Of a DNA stretch of 64,000 nucleotides, positions 39,611-49,232 are shown one piece after another. A program made the translations under genes and the position numbers. The stretch covers positions 3,162,001-3,226,000 of the forward strand of contig CP012817.1 of NCBI GenBank assembly GCA_001936135.1, written 5' to 3'. The notes beneath the pieces were generated by a model that made no database searches, was not told where the DNA came from, and saw only the letters and a list, made by a program, of their open reading frames with translations. How positions within the stretch are numbered: the first letter of the stretch is position 1; each line of letters starts with the position of its first letter. The DNA comes from Saccharomycopsis fibuligera x Saccharomycopsis cf. fibuligera. Taxonomy: Eukaryota > Ascomycota > Saccharomycetes > Ascoideales > Saccharomycopsidaceae.

Positions 39611-40297
39611 ATGTCTATTCCACGTCCAAATGACGGCGCTTTGCGTCTCGGTTCCAAAGCCCCAAATTTTCAGGCTGAAACTTCCAACGGCCCAATAGAT
39701 TTCTACGACTACGTTGGCGATTCATGGCTTGTATTTTTCTCACACCCAGACGATTTCACCCCAGTGTGCACCACTGAGCTCGGAGCCTTTGCTAAACTTG
39801 AACCAGAATTTGTCAAGAGAAATGCTAAACTCATTGGACTTTCCGCTAACACTGTGGAATGCCACAAAGCTTGGATCAAAGACATTGACGAAATCACTGG
39901 CTCTAAATTGACATTCCCAATTATTGCTGACCCAGAACGCAGGATTGCTTTGCTTTATGACCAAATTGATTACCAAGATCATACGAATATTGATGACAAG
40001 GGTGTACAGTTGACAATCCGTTCAGTGTACATCATTGACCCAAGCAAGACTATCAGATTAATCATTTCATACCCAGCAAGTACTGGTAGAAATACTGCTG
40101 AAGTGCTTAGAACATTGGATGCGTTGCAAACTAGTGACAAGTATAAAGTCACCACTCCAATAAATTGGATTCCTGGGGACGATGTGATTATCCATCCTTC
40201 GATTAGTGATGATGATGCAAAGCGGATGTTTCCTAGATACAGACTCTTGAAGCCATATTTGCGTCTTACACCATTGCCATCGGACCAGCAACAATAA
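39611..40297 (+). CDS. PRX1: 1-Cys peroxiredoxin (Prx1 family)
   Basis: This 228-aa protein is of the Prx6-like 1-Cys type. It opens LRLGSKAPNFQAETSNGPIDF. The peroxidatic Cys53 sits in FTPVCTTELG, with the active-site Arg in DPERRIALLYDQID. The C-terminal dimerisation domain includes TPINWIPGDDVIIHPSIS. It reduces peroxides, with the sulfenic acid resolved by glutathione or thioredoxin. S. cerevisiae Prx1 (261 aa) is mitochondrial; this version lacks an obvious presequence, since the conserved domain starts about 12 residues after the Met, so a cytosolic form is possible. No upstream in-frame ATG was found. Confidence 0.95.
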   Translation: MSIPRPNDGALRLGSKAPNFQAETSNGPIDFYDYVGDSWLVFFSHPDDFTPVCTTELGAFAKLEPEFVKRNAKLIGLSANTVECHKAWIKDIDEITGSKLTFPIIADPERRIALLYDQIDYQDHTNIDDKGVQLTIRSVYIIDPSKTIRLIISYPASTGRNTAEVLRTLDALQTSDKYKVTTPINWIPGDDVIIHPSISDDDAKRMFPRYRLLKPYLRLTPLPSDQQQ

Positions 40298-42402
40298 CAA
40301 AAATACTAGTAGTTCAGCATCAATATCGCTAGACAGCGTCAGTGGGGTGAGAATAGTGTGGCATCTCACTTTCGTTTCCATTTTGAAGTTCAGGTGTATT
40401 CATGTTTAATTGGTTTTTCTTTTGTCATTGTTGTACTATGATTGTTCCTTACACTTGACGAGCTTCATGTTACTGCAACTATTACTCTTGTTGTCACCGC
40501 CCCTTTTTTCACCACTGTTTTCAATTTATTAAGGTTATTGCTATGTTTTTGTACTTATTGATGATGTTTATGTGCCAAATTTCTATTTATTTACCTCTTT
40601 TTCTCACCCATTTTTCTTTTCTCTGCGTTGTAGCATAGTAATTTTATTAATATAGCTCTATTGTTTTTACATATATTAGAGTAACAATGTGTATTTTGCC
40701 TTCATCTTAGTTGGACTTACATTCTTGCTTTAGATGCTATCGATGAGGGAAAACATACAAATAGTACATTCATTCACACAGTTCTTGATAACCGTCACTA
40801 TCTGGATAGTTAAATACTGTGCCATCGCTTGTAACTGCCGACACTATCAATCGTAAAAAATAACAAATCTAGGCATTTGACCCTAAGCATATACGTTCGT
40901 GAACCCAAGTGCGAAGGGTACTCCGGTAGCTAATTACTACTATATATATAATATCACTGTATGTACCTCATCCGGTCTGCTTTATCAAAGATGACAATTT
41001 CATAAATTATCTTAATTCTATCGAATTAAGGGTTTTACGTGCTATAAATTTGGGTACATGTATGTATACAACAGCTAAGTGGTGTTCTTTGGCATGGTGC
41101 AATGAGACCGGTCGCTGCCAACTGCTGTTTATATAGACTTTATCTAATCGATCAGTAAAGTGGCTTGAACATACAATAGATCGGAATTCCGCAGTTATGT
41201 TATAGCTAGCTATAGTCCGACAATCCTTCTGCTATGTTCCATGAACCAAAACCTGGGAGTTTCCTTTTTACCTAATATTGTGGTAGATTTTTTTTTGGAA
41301 CCTTACTGCAAGAGACTGATATACTTTAGTTGCACTCGTCCAGCGCATTGATTTCAATTTAATTACGAGATAGCATTTGTTATAATGTAACTAGCATTGT
41401 TCCGGATTTGAAAAGAAGTCAACTCCTACTAAACCTTATATGAAGAATTTAAGCTAAATCAGAGACAAGTAACTGTAAGCTTGTGTGCTTGCGAACCTAC
41501 AGGCCCACGTAAGTATGCTATTTGTCTGCATTATTTTAATATGCAGGCACTTTGAATCTCGGAAAAACTGGAGGTGAGAATTAATATAATTATGATGATT
41601 GTGGCTCGCACACCGATATCGATCAGTGAATACTGCTGTAGATGCAGTAGACGCTTTAAACTTGAATCCGGATTTGATATTTATTTTGAATTGCGGGTTC
41701 ACATCACTTTGAGTTGAGTGCATGATTTATATGTTTGTGACAGTACATCCTAGAGGCTATGTAGTTTGGGTTTGTCCGGCCTGTGCAAGCATTCTCCAGA
41801 TTTTTCCAATATTTTTGCCTATTTTTCAAATTTGGGGTTTTTCCGGAGATCCCTTGCTTGTACTATGTGTGCCGGATTCGATAATTTCGACAGTCAAAGG
41901 CGCAGAAGGTTGTGAAAGAAAATTGCCAAGTCTAAAGGTCTTAATAGTCGTCAATCATGATTACAAATTTCAATTTGGACGGGTGTAAACAAAAACAGCT
42001 TTGGTCAAAATTTTAGGACTGTAATCCTAACTCATCGATCCCCCCGCGGGCTGCCAGTGCCTAAGGATGGACAGCTTGCGTGACTAGCTTAAATTTTAAA
42101 TCTTGAAAAAAATTGATTTCTTGAAAATCTTTGTTATTTGCAAGTGGATTTATAGCGGTGATAAATTGGGAGGCGCTTAACTCCGTTGCACATATATCTA
42201 GAATAGCAGATAGAGATCTAAAAGAGTGGCACCTATGAATCCTAAGCTCCCTACATATTTCAATTAGCATAAAATAATCAGACTGTTTGTGTAATTTGTA
42301 CTAATGACAAAAAAACTATATAGCCTATTCATAACTGAAACCAAAAGGGGTCGTGAAAAAATTTATATATTATAACAACTCAATAACAATTCAAGAGATA
42401 AC
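40298..42402. other. Gene-free 2.1-kb convergent spacer PRX1 / TAL1
   Basis: This is unusually long for a region between two stop codons in a compact yeast genome. No credible frame was seen; an 88-codon frame at 41722-41988 has random composition. A 14-bp palindrome TATAGCTAGCTATA lies at 41201-41214. No tRNA or snRNA signature was recognised. Confidence 0.55.
41201..41214. repeat. 14-bp perfect palindrome TATAGCTAGCTATA
   Basis: A self-complementary 14-mer in the PRX1/TAL1 spacer. The 11-mer GCTATAGTCCG that overlaps its right end recurs near 36665 in the YFH7/PRX1 spacer. Confidence 0.8.
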
Positions 42403-43383
42403 TTAAGCAGAAACCTTTTGTTCCAAAACTTGCAACAAGGTAACGGCATCAGCAGCGAATTTTCTGATACCTTCAGACAATTTTTCAGTAGCCATAGCAT
42501 CTTCGTTAAGCAAGTGTCTGAACAATGGCTCGTTGTCCAAATATTCAACCTTCTTCAAGTCAGCGGCGTCACTAGCTTGAGAAGCATCCAATTTCTTTGG
42601 CACTGGAGCATCAGAAGTGATCAATTCTTCCAACAATTTTGGAGCAATGGTCAAAAAGTCAATACCAGCAAGTTCTTTAATTTCGTCAACATTTCTGAAA
42701 GAAGCACCCATAACAATGGTGTTGTAACCGAATTTCTTGTAGTAGTTGAAGATTTGCTTAACACTTAAAACACCTGGGTCGGTAGCACCAGTGTAAGTTT
42801 CACCAGTCTTGGCCTTGTACCAGTCAAGAATTCTGCCAACGAATGGAGAAATCAAGGTGACCTTAGCTTCAGCAGCAGCAACGGCTTGCACGAAAGAGAA
42901 CAAAAGAGTCAAGTTGGTGTGGATACCGTAATCAGCTTCCAATTCTTTAGCAGCTTGAATACCTTCATAAGTAGAAGCAATCTTGATCAACACTCTGTCC
43001 TTGCTGATACCTTGTTCTTCGTAAAGCTTGATAAGCTTCTTGGCTTTAGCAATGGTACCGGCCTTGTCAAAAGACAAAGTAGCATCAACTTCGGTGGAAA
43101 CTCTACCTGGAATGATTTGCAAAATTTGTTTACCAAATTCCACAAGCAATCTATCCAAGGCTTCAGCAGCTTTTTCACTGGTGGTGTTACCGTGTTGCTT
43201 ACCGTATTCAACAGCAACGTCAACCAATTTGGCGTATTCTGGTTTCTTGGTAGCGGCTAAGATCAAAGATGGGTTCGTGGTGGCGTCTTGTGGCTTGTAT
43301 TTGTCGATGGATTCGAATTCACCAGTGTCGGTAACAACGGTAGTACCGGTGGCTTTCAATTGGGCAAGAGAGTTGTTAGACAT
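42403..43383 (-). CDS. TAL1: Transaldolase
   Basis: This 326-aa protein compares with 335 aa in S. cerevisiae. The conserved start of the barrel is [26 protein letters not shown]. The Schiff-base Lys is K134, in [20 protein letters not shown]. The remaining barrel includes [33 protein letters not shown] and [19 protein letters not shown]. The enzyme transfers dihydroxyacetone units between sedoheptulose-7-phosphate and glyceraldehyde-3-phosphate in the non-oxidative pentose phosphate pathway (cytosol). Codon use is strongly biased (GGT, TTG, AAG), as in highly expressed yeast genes. A CRE-type TTACGTCA lies 282 bases upstream. Confidence 0.98.
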   Translation of the reverse strand: MSNNSLAQLKATGTTVVTDTGEFESIDKYKPQDATTNPSLILAATKKPEYAKLVDVAVEYGKQHGNTTSEKAAEALDRLLVEFGKQILQIIPGRVSTEVDATLSFDKAGTIAKAKKLIKLYEEQGISKDRVLIKIASTYEGIQAAKELEADYGIHTNLTLLFSFVQAVAAAEAKVTLISPFVGRILDWYKAKTGETYTGATDPGVLSVKQIFNYYKKFGYNTIVMGASFRNVDEIKELAGIDFLTIAPKLLEELITSDAPVPKKLDASQASDAADLKKVEYLDNEPLFRHLLNEDAMATEKLSEGIRKFAADAVTLLQVLEQKVSA

Positions 43384-44420
43384 TGTGAGTTATGGAGTAT
43401 AAAGATAAATGAGTAATTGATATAGGGCCAACTAGTTTACTATTATTCAATTGAATCGAAAGAAGACAGATGAATATACAAGCAAAACAGATAAAGAGGA
43501 AAAAGAGAAGAGAAAGAAAATTACAAACAAGACAAGACCTGCACCCTGAGGGGGAAAATGTTGGCTATTTATTCATTCGCCTCCTCCAGCTGGAAGAGAG
43601 ATTTCTTGCCGCTCGCAGCGAGCTCAGTGCTCTGCTCAGCAACCACACCCCCGGATTCTTCCCATTACGTCAGCCGGAGGACGGAGCACAAAAACCGCCT
43701 GGCGGAGGGAAGCACAACTGGAAATGTGCGAGACGGAAACCCTAAAGTCTGCGGAAACCTTAATATCTGCTGCGGACGACGATGCTCCGGATTATTCTGT
43801 ATGGTGCTTGCAAGCAAAACGCAGGGTGGATGCCACTTTCAGCGCAGTTATGAGTGACCTGTGTGGTAAACGTTCTCCGGAACTTTACAGTGCAACCATC
43901 GCTGGGACAGTCGAGGGTGCGGTTTCCACCGACACGTGGCTGCTTAATCATCGGTTTGTCGATTTGTTTGTTGGCCGGTCTTCTGGAGCGCTCTTTGGTT
44001 ACAAATTAATTGGGGCTGCTGCAATTGTTGTGTGCGTGCACATGTTGCAACTATAAGCGATGAATATTTGAGTTTGTGGTACTTTTGTGGTGTTTTTAGT
44101 ACCTTGTGGTTTGGCGTGTCCTTAGTGATATAGCGCACACCCCAACGGTCCCCGAGAACTATTGTTTGAGCTTGTGCTGAAAACGGTAGTTTATGGAGAG
44201 CTGAGCACTAATGCAGTTAGAGACACCTCCGCACTCCGAGCGGACCGAAGTATGGCAATATCAATATTGATCTTCCATAGCCTAGAGCCATAACCCAGAT
44301 AGCCAATATCACCAAGGACACTTACATGGTTATAGACACGCATTTATAGCTTGATTGAATACTCGTCAAACTCATATCAGCTGAATTTCAATACACAAAG
44401 TTTAAGCACTCTCAATCTAC
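43384..44420. promoter_or_regulatory. TAL1 upstream region / CDC13 3' flank
   Basis: This is 1037 bases. The TAL1-proximal part (about 43560-43800) is GC-rich and contains TTACGTCA (43665-43672) and several CGGA/CGGAG words; an AGGGGG STRE-like core is near 43549. Three overlapping frames of 90-110 codons reflect the GC content rather than a gene. Confidence 0.5.
43665..43672 (+). promoter_or_regulatory. CRE-type site TTACGTCA upstream of TAL1
   Basis: The 8-mer is the ATF/CREB site bound by Sko1-like bZIP factors in yeasts. It lies in a GC-rich promoter 282 bases from the TAL1 ATG. Confidence 0.4.
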
Positions 44421-46079
44421 CTACTCCAACATACTCATTCGTAAACCTTTTGCCGCCCATACCGCATGGCTGAACTTCGAGTTCACCTGCCTCTGCTTCT
44501 TGTAAATCATAAACTCTTGCTGTCGGTGCAAATTTACAGCATTCAATTGCCTACCAATAAGTTTATAAGCTTTTTGCACGAGTTCGTCCTGTTTCACGTA
44601 GAGCCATTCTACTTCTTCAATGTCAAAAAACCGTAAGATCTCTTCCACTGTATCTAACTCAATACGAAGACTGTTTTTACCGTTGATGACAAAATTTTGC
44701 ACATCTAATGCTTGGTCAGTGCTACAAATACCAGCGCCAGCACCTCCATCGTCAGCATCATTTATGAAGCTATCAGTGATGGTTAAGCTAACACTCTTAA
44801 GCTTGGGTAAATCATATTTGGATTGCGTTTTATAAGCAATTATTCCATGATCTTCATTGAAGTCCACAATTTTACCCTTAATTGCATATACTTTATCCTC
44901 AGGAATCTCGTTGATGTTGCGATTGAGCTCCGCCATGCTCCAGAAGGGAGCTACTTCGGTAAATTCATTGAGTGTTTCAGCATCGTTAATCAATAACGGC
45001 TTGGTTTCTTCAGGCTCGGTTTTGATGTTCGGATCGAGTTCTGCTAGACTGTCTATAAAGTTCTCGTAAACTTCAAGTTCATCATTGTGTGCCATTTGAG
45101 CAGTAGGGGAAGGGCCAACAGTGTGGCGATCAATCATGCTGACGTTGCTGGTTTTTATCACGCTATCGCCACTGTCAACACTGGAAAATACAGAAGGAAT
45201 TTTCTTTCTGTTCATTGAAAATTTGCCAGTAATGCTCTTAGTGTTTTCATTATTGATCGGACGTCGCTGAGCGTTCTTGACCGTAGCTTCTTTGGCTTTA
45301 TTGATGCTATTGATACTGTCGCTTTGACACTTTTTGTTATGTGTCTCAATACGCCTGTTGACATCAGGGTCTGTATCACTACCGCTACTTTCACTATTAA
45401 ACTCATCACTGCTTGCAATTAGATTATCGCATGCCTTCCTATAAGAGCAACTTTCAACCTCTAAAGCACTTATATTGATTCCACACTCCTCAAATACTTT
45501 GTCTGGCACACATTTCTTCACATATCGCATGTTTCTTGCAAGATAATCTTGACCTACCTTCAGTACAAAGTCTTTCACCAAGCCTAACCCACTATCGCCA
45601 TCACCGCTGTCAAACAACAACGTTTTCTTGTCAATCATTTCAAAGTCGGTTACATCGCACTCAAGGATGTTTCTAAACAATTTGAAATTTGTTACTTTCA
45701 TCCTTACAAGTACTCCAAAGAAAGGAAGTCTTGTCTCAAGCGACCCCAAGTATTCTTTGAAGCTTATTGGTGGTTCCCCATTGCATCTATCACGAGATCC
45801 AATATCAAGCAAATGGTACATCTGTAAGCAAAGATCCTTGAACTTATAATATCTCATAGTGGTCATCAATACTTGCGTGCTATAAATGGGCTGCCGGCCA
45901 AGTTCAAAATTATACCCGGGCAATCCTTGGGTTCCTACTTGTGGATTGTAGGTAAAATCAGTAACGTATAATTGCATTAATTTACGTGAAAAAGAGCGTG
46001 GGTTAACTGAAAGAAGTACACAGTTGAGTGTATGATGTATCGTTTTATTGTCTGCATTTAGGTCTTTGATCTGGGTCAT
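44421..46079 (-). CDS. CDC13: Cdc13-like single-strand telomere-binding protein (short Candida form)
   Basis: This 552-aa protein is far shorter than the 924 aa of S. cerevisiae Cdc13. The N-terminal ~190 residues resemble the Cdc13 DNA-binding OB fold. LNCVLLSVNPRSFSRKL followed by QLYVTDFTYNP matches the FGMLVSCSFDKPAF and SDFTKND strands of the yeast domain, and FFGVLVRMKVTNFKLF with ILECDVTDFE matches its YGIVCKMNIKVKMYN and AIVRECEPV strands. A Ser/Asn-rich acidic linker (about 215-370) leads to a C-terminal OB-like segment (VYAIKGKIVDFNEDHGIIAYK) and a basic helix-rich tail. This fits the two-OB layout described for Candida Cdc13. It would cap telomere 3' overhangs with Stn1-Ten1 and recruit telomerase. 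The ATG at 46079 is used, not an upstream GTG. Other OB-fold proteins cannot be excluded without structure comparison. Confidence 0.72.
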   Translation of the reverse strand: MTQIKDLNADNKTIHHTLNCVLLSVNPRSFSRKLMQLYVTDFTYNPQVGTQGLPGYNFELGRQPIYSTQVLMTTMRYYKFKDLCLQMYHLLDIGSRDRCNGEPPISFKEYLGSLETRLPFFGVLVRMKVTNFKLFRNILECDVTDFEMIDKKTLLFDSGDGDSGLGLVKDFVLKVGQDYLARNMRYVKKCVPDKVFEECGINISALEVESCSYRKACDNLIASSDEFNSESSGSDTDPDVNRRIETHNKKCQSDSINSINKAKEATVKNAQRRPINNENTKSITGKFSMNRKKIPSVFSSVDSGDSVIKTSNVSMIDRHTVGPSPTAQMAHNDELEVYENFIDSLAELDPNIKTEPEETKPLLINDAETLNEFTEVAPFWSMAELNRNINEIPEDKVYAIKGKIVDFNEDHGIIAYKTQSKYDLPKLKSVSLTITDSFINDADDGGAGAGICSTDQALDVQNFVINGKNSLRIELDTVEEILRFFDIEEVEWLYVKQDELVQKAYKLIGRQLNAVNLHRQQEFMIYKKQRQVNSKFSHAVWAAKGLRMSMLE

Positions 46080-46449
46080 TTTGCTGTGCACTTGGTTATA
46101 CTGCTTTGTATTTTCTTTGCTTAACTGATTGCCCTTTTCTTAGTTCGATATATTAAAATGAAGTACAGTCCTTTTTTTCGTTGATTGGCCCTGCTTGTGT
46201 GACTTGAAAAGTCGATGGTGCAATTGTGCCGTGTCAAATATTCGGTTCTTGTGACTTTAATCTAATTGTTGTCTTGATGATTTGTTATGAAGAGGTGCTT
46301 CGATTATACTTTTCTTTTGTGCTCCTTCTTCAATATGTATTTCTCCTTAAATAAGCTCATAAAATGACGGTATTAGCAAGCTGTTTCGACAATGTATATC
46401 ATCTGCCATAAATTGGTATCTTTCATCAGTACAATATATCATCGGTCAA

Positions 46450-46455
46450 ACGCGT
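46450..46455. promoter_or_regulatory. MCB element ACGCGT
   Basis: This is the Mbp1/Swi6 G1-S core, about 370 bases upstream of the CDC13-like ATG, within CAAACGCGTTTTT. It fits a gene needed at telomere replication. Confidence 0.45.
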
Positions 46456-47261
46456 TTTTCTCCTTATAACGGCAATGTTGAGAAGGAAATAAAGATCGCG
46501 ACTCCTGCATGAATTTGATCCGGTGACCAAGGAAAATAATATTTTATGCGTTATTATGCTAGAGACCGCGAATAGACGCTAGTGTCAGAGCATTTGCGAA
46601 ATGTGTGATGTTAAGATGTTGGGTTTGGATTGCCGGGATACCGCAGTATAGAATTTAAAATTGCCTTCTATAGAAGTCAAGATCAGTAAAAAGATCTAAA
46701 AATCATCACTCTGGCATTAATAAGCCCAGTGAATTATGTAATAAGTAGCAAAACAGAGAGTGATATGTTTAAGTTTACCAGTACTAATTATTTTTACATC
46801 AGATTGTCTTATGTGGTGGTTCAGAAGCATACGCCGTTAGCAAGTTTACATATATCATACGTACCGGTTTATAAATATAATCTTGCTACTGTATTGTGGG
46901 GGTATAAATTTATAATAGTGAGAAAATAATAACAATAAGAAACTCCTATATTGTATTTTTGACGCGAATAAATGGGAACAAGGCCAAGGATCAACTTAGA
47001 TAATTATTGCAATGGTAACTTTTATGTTTTAATTAAAAAAGATGAAGGCATTCAAAAGCAGATTGTTTCTACAACCAAATTTTTTTTACTGCGGAAAAGG
47101 AGTTTGTTGCAGTGAATAAAGTTGATAAGAATTTTTATTTTGTACAATTTTCAATACATGTTGGAAAAATGTTACTCTCACGACCCGAGGGTATATCACA
47201 TGATAAAAGACATACATGCGCATGACCTTCCCGGTTACTGTAAAGAAGCGCAGAGCAGAGC

Positions 47262-47297
47262 GGAAAAAATTTTTTTTTTTTTTTTTTCAAGCTCATC
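47262..47297 (+). promoter_or_regulatory. RRPE-like plus PAC core upstream of RRS1
   Basis: GGAAAAAATTTT (RRPE type, running into 18 T) is followed at 47292-47297 by CTCATC, the reverse complement of the PAC core GATGAG. The pair lies 134-170 bases before the RRS1 ATG, the arrangement typical of yeast ribosome-biogenesis promoters. Confidence 0.55.
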
Positions 47298-47430
47298 TGT
47301 GATATTAATAGCGTTAAAGAATTTCATACGGTATAATTCTATTATTATTAACTTTATTTACGTATATCAGTTGTATTGATTTGACTTGATTCATATATAT
47401 CTGAATATTCAGCATAATCATATCATAACG

Positions 47431-48571
47431 ATGAGTCAAGAAACGAAGCCTAACTAGTAAGTTGAAGCAATATCAAATTTTTGAATGAATATGTATCTCA
47501 TATATCTCATGAATGCGTTTATCTGTTGTGAAATTATGGAACATGGTCTTCGAAAGGCAAGGAATTATTAGGATAAGAAACGACTTCACAGAGGAGCGTC
47601 ATTATTTCAAAAACGGTATCAATATATATACATTATTGTCTATCAAATTTATCTCGTGTTTTTCATTTGTGAATCTTGATTGAACTGCAATGCACCTTAC
47701 GGATATTTCAATATTCTTGTATTCAATAATGGCATATGACCTAGAGTTTGGAATATTTGTTCAGGGAAACTAAGGCTGTGGCTACATTGGATACTTCAAG
47801 GAAAGATAAAAAACAAGTAGCGGTGATCATGTCATGTTTCAGGATATCATTCGTTATTCAACAGGTACCTTTTTTCTATTAAAAAAAATTGTTTATTCCT
47901 TAAATCATGGACTCCATAACTCCCTTTTGCACCGCAGATGGCATTTTTTTGCGGCGTCAAAATTTACTAACTTTTCTAATAGTAAACCAATAACGGTTGA
48001 AAAACCAATTCCAGTAACTTTTGATCTCGGAAACTTGGCCACGTTTGACCCAAATCCATTAGATCGCGCTCAACTTGAGTCCGAAAACAAAGAATCCTAC
48101 TTAACCCAGTTGAATCGTGATAACGTTCAACTTATGATCAATCAAATTTTGCAACTTCCAATCAAGACCACCACTGAATCACTTAATCGTAGCAGTGGCA
48201 GTAGTACTACTGATGCTACTTTAACTTTAGTCAAGTTACCACAACCAACTACTTTGTTGCCTAGAGAGAAGCCATTACCTAAACCAAAGCCAATGACGAA
48301 ATGGGAACGTTTTGCTGCTAAGAAAGGTATCAATAAGAAGAAGAATCATGATAAGATGGTGTTTGATGAAGCTAAACAGGAATGGGTGCCTAAGTGGGGA
48401 TACAAGGGTAAGAATAAAGAGTTGGATAACCAATGGTTGGTGGAAGTGGATGATAAACACAAGAATACCGATAAAGAACTTATTGATCCAAGAACGTTAA
48501 GCAGAGAGGAAAGAAAAAAATTAGTGAAGAAGAATCAATTACAACAGTTGAGAAATTTGAAGAATCAATAA
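47431..48571 (+). CDS. RRS1: Rrs1 60S ribosome biogenesis factor (spliced)
   Basis: The coding sequence is join(47431..47456, 47983..48571), 204 aa against 203 aa in S. cerevisiae. Exon 1 encodes MSQETKPN plus TA of a Tyr codon, and exon 2 continues KPITVEKPIPVTFDLGNLATFDPNPL. The yeast protein begins MSAEDYKNLPVTVEKPIPV, so the splice restores family length and sequence. Conserved blocks follow: RDNVQLMINQILQLPIKTTTES, LPREKPLPKPKPMTKWERFA, and QEWVPKWGYKGKNKELDNQW. Rrs1 works with Rpf2 to load the 5S RNP (5S rRNA, uL18, uL5) into pre-60S in the nucleolus. An unspliced reading from ATG 47834 gives a hydrophobic N-terminus that is intron sequence. Confidence 0.95.
47457..47982 (+). other. RRS1 intron, 526 nt
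   Basis: The donor GTAAGT at 47457, the branch TACTAAC at 47965-47971 and the acceptor TAG ending at 47982 define it. Phase is preserved (26-nt exon 1 plus one base completes Tyr). It is the longest intron in the window. I looked for C and D boxes of an intronic snoRNA and found no convincing pair. Confidence 0.93.
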
Positions 48572-49232
48572 GCGGGATGTGAATCACTTAACTTCAAGAG
48601 ATATATTGAGTGCTTGCGGGGGAAAAGGCATGAGAGCAAGATGAAAGGATAATAGTGTATGTTATATTATATTATGTAAATTTTCAGACATTGGTTTTTG
48701 TTATTACATTTGTACTTTTTGTCTATCATTAATTTTATTGTTCGTGTTTTTTTTTTTTTTAAAAAAAAGTGGAAATTTTAATGATGTAAGATTTTTAAAC
48801 CCAGTTATTTAATTTCAATCATAACTAAGGCCAAACACTTCAATCTATAGAGGTTTTAACTTTGGTAAAGTTCAAAAAAGGGTGTTGAATTTGGAGAAAA
48901 ATCTTGCAAAAAAATCGCCTTTATAACTCAAATATAAAGCAACCGAAAAGCTGCATATGCATTCTACTTTTTCCAAAAAAAGCACACACTCATAAACGTC
49001 GTATAATTTGATTTCATAGATAAGCACCTCCCAAAAGATATATACATCATCCGACGAGTAAATTAACAAAAGAAAGAAGATAAAAATAGAAAAAGAAAAA
49101 CGAGGCTAAAAAACAAAAAAAAAAAAAAACAAAAAAAAAACGAAAAAAAAGCATAAACGCACATACCAGGGGAAAAATTACTGAGACATAAGCATCACTT
49201 ACTTAGTAAGACGTTAAAACGTAAAGTATCTC
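48572..49232. other. Convergent spacer RRS1 / unknown membrane protein
   Basis: These 661 bases have T-rich sequence next to RRS1 and A-rich sequence at 49060-49160 next to the minus-strand gene, so both 3' flanks are U-rich in RNA sense. No gene was seen. Confidence 0.6.

Larger units (their letters stand above)
46080..47430. promoter_or_regulatory. Divergent promoter region CDC13 / RRS1 (1.35 kb)
   Basis: An MCB element ACGCGT is on the CDC13 side (46450-46455), and an RRPE-like A6T18 block plus a PAC core CTCATC are on the RRS1 side (47264-47297). The middle ~700 bases show nothing recognisable. Confidence 0.5.

Noticed and set aside
41722-41988. 88-codon ATG frame in the PRX1/TAL1 spacer
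   Set aside because: Random composition, no conserved block, and no supporting promoter or intron signals.
42011-42033. Telomere-repeat-like words (reverse complement GTTAGGATTACAGTCC)
   Set aside because: A single copy with only partial resemblance to known Candida telomere repeats; no template context for a telomerase RNA could be shown.
43470-44056. Three overlapping frames of 91-110 codons upstream of TAL1
   Set aside because: They overlap each other in different frames within a GC-rich promoter; none has a recognisable feature.
47834-47981. ATG-initiated hydrophobic N-terminus for RRS1
   Set aside because: It contains the TACTAAC branch point and a TAG acceptor; the conserved Rrs1 start comes from an exon at 47431.
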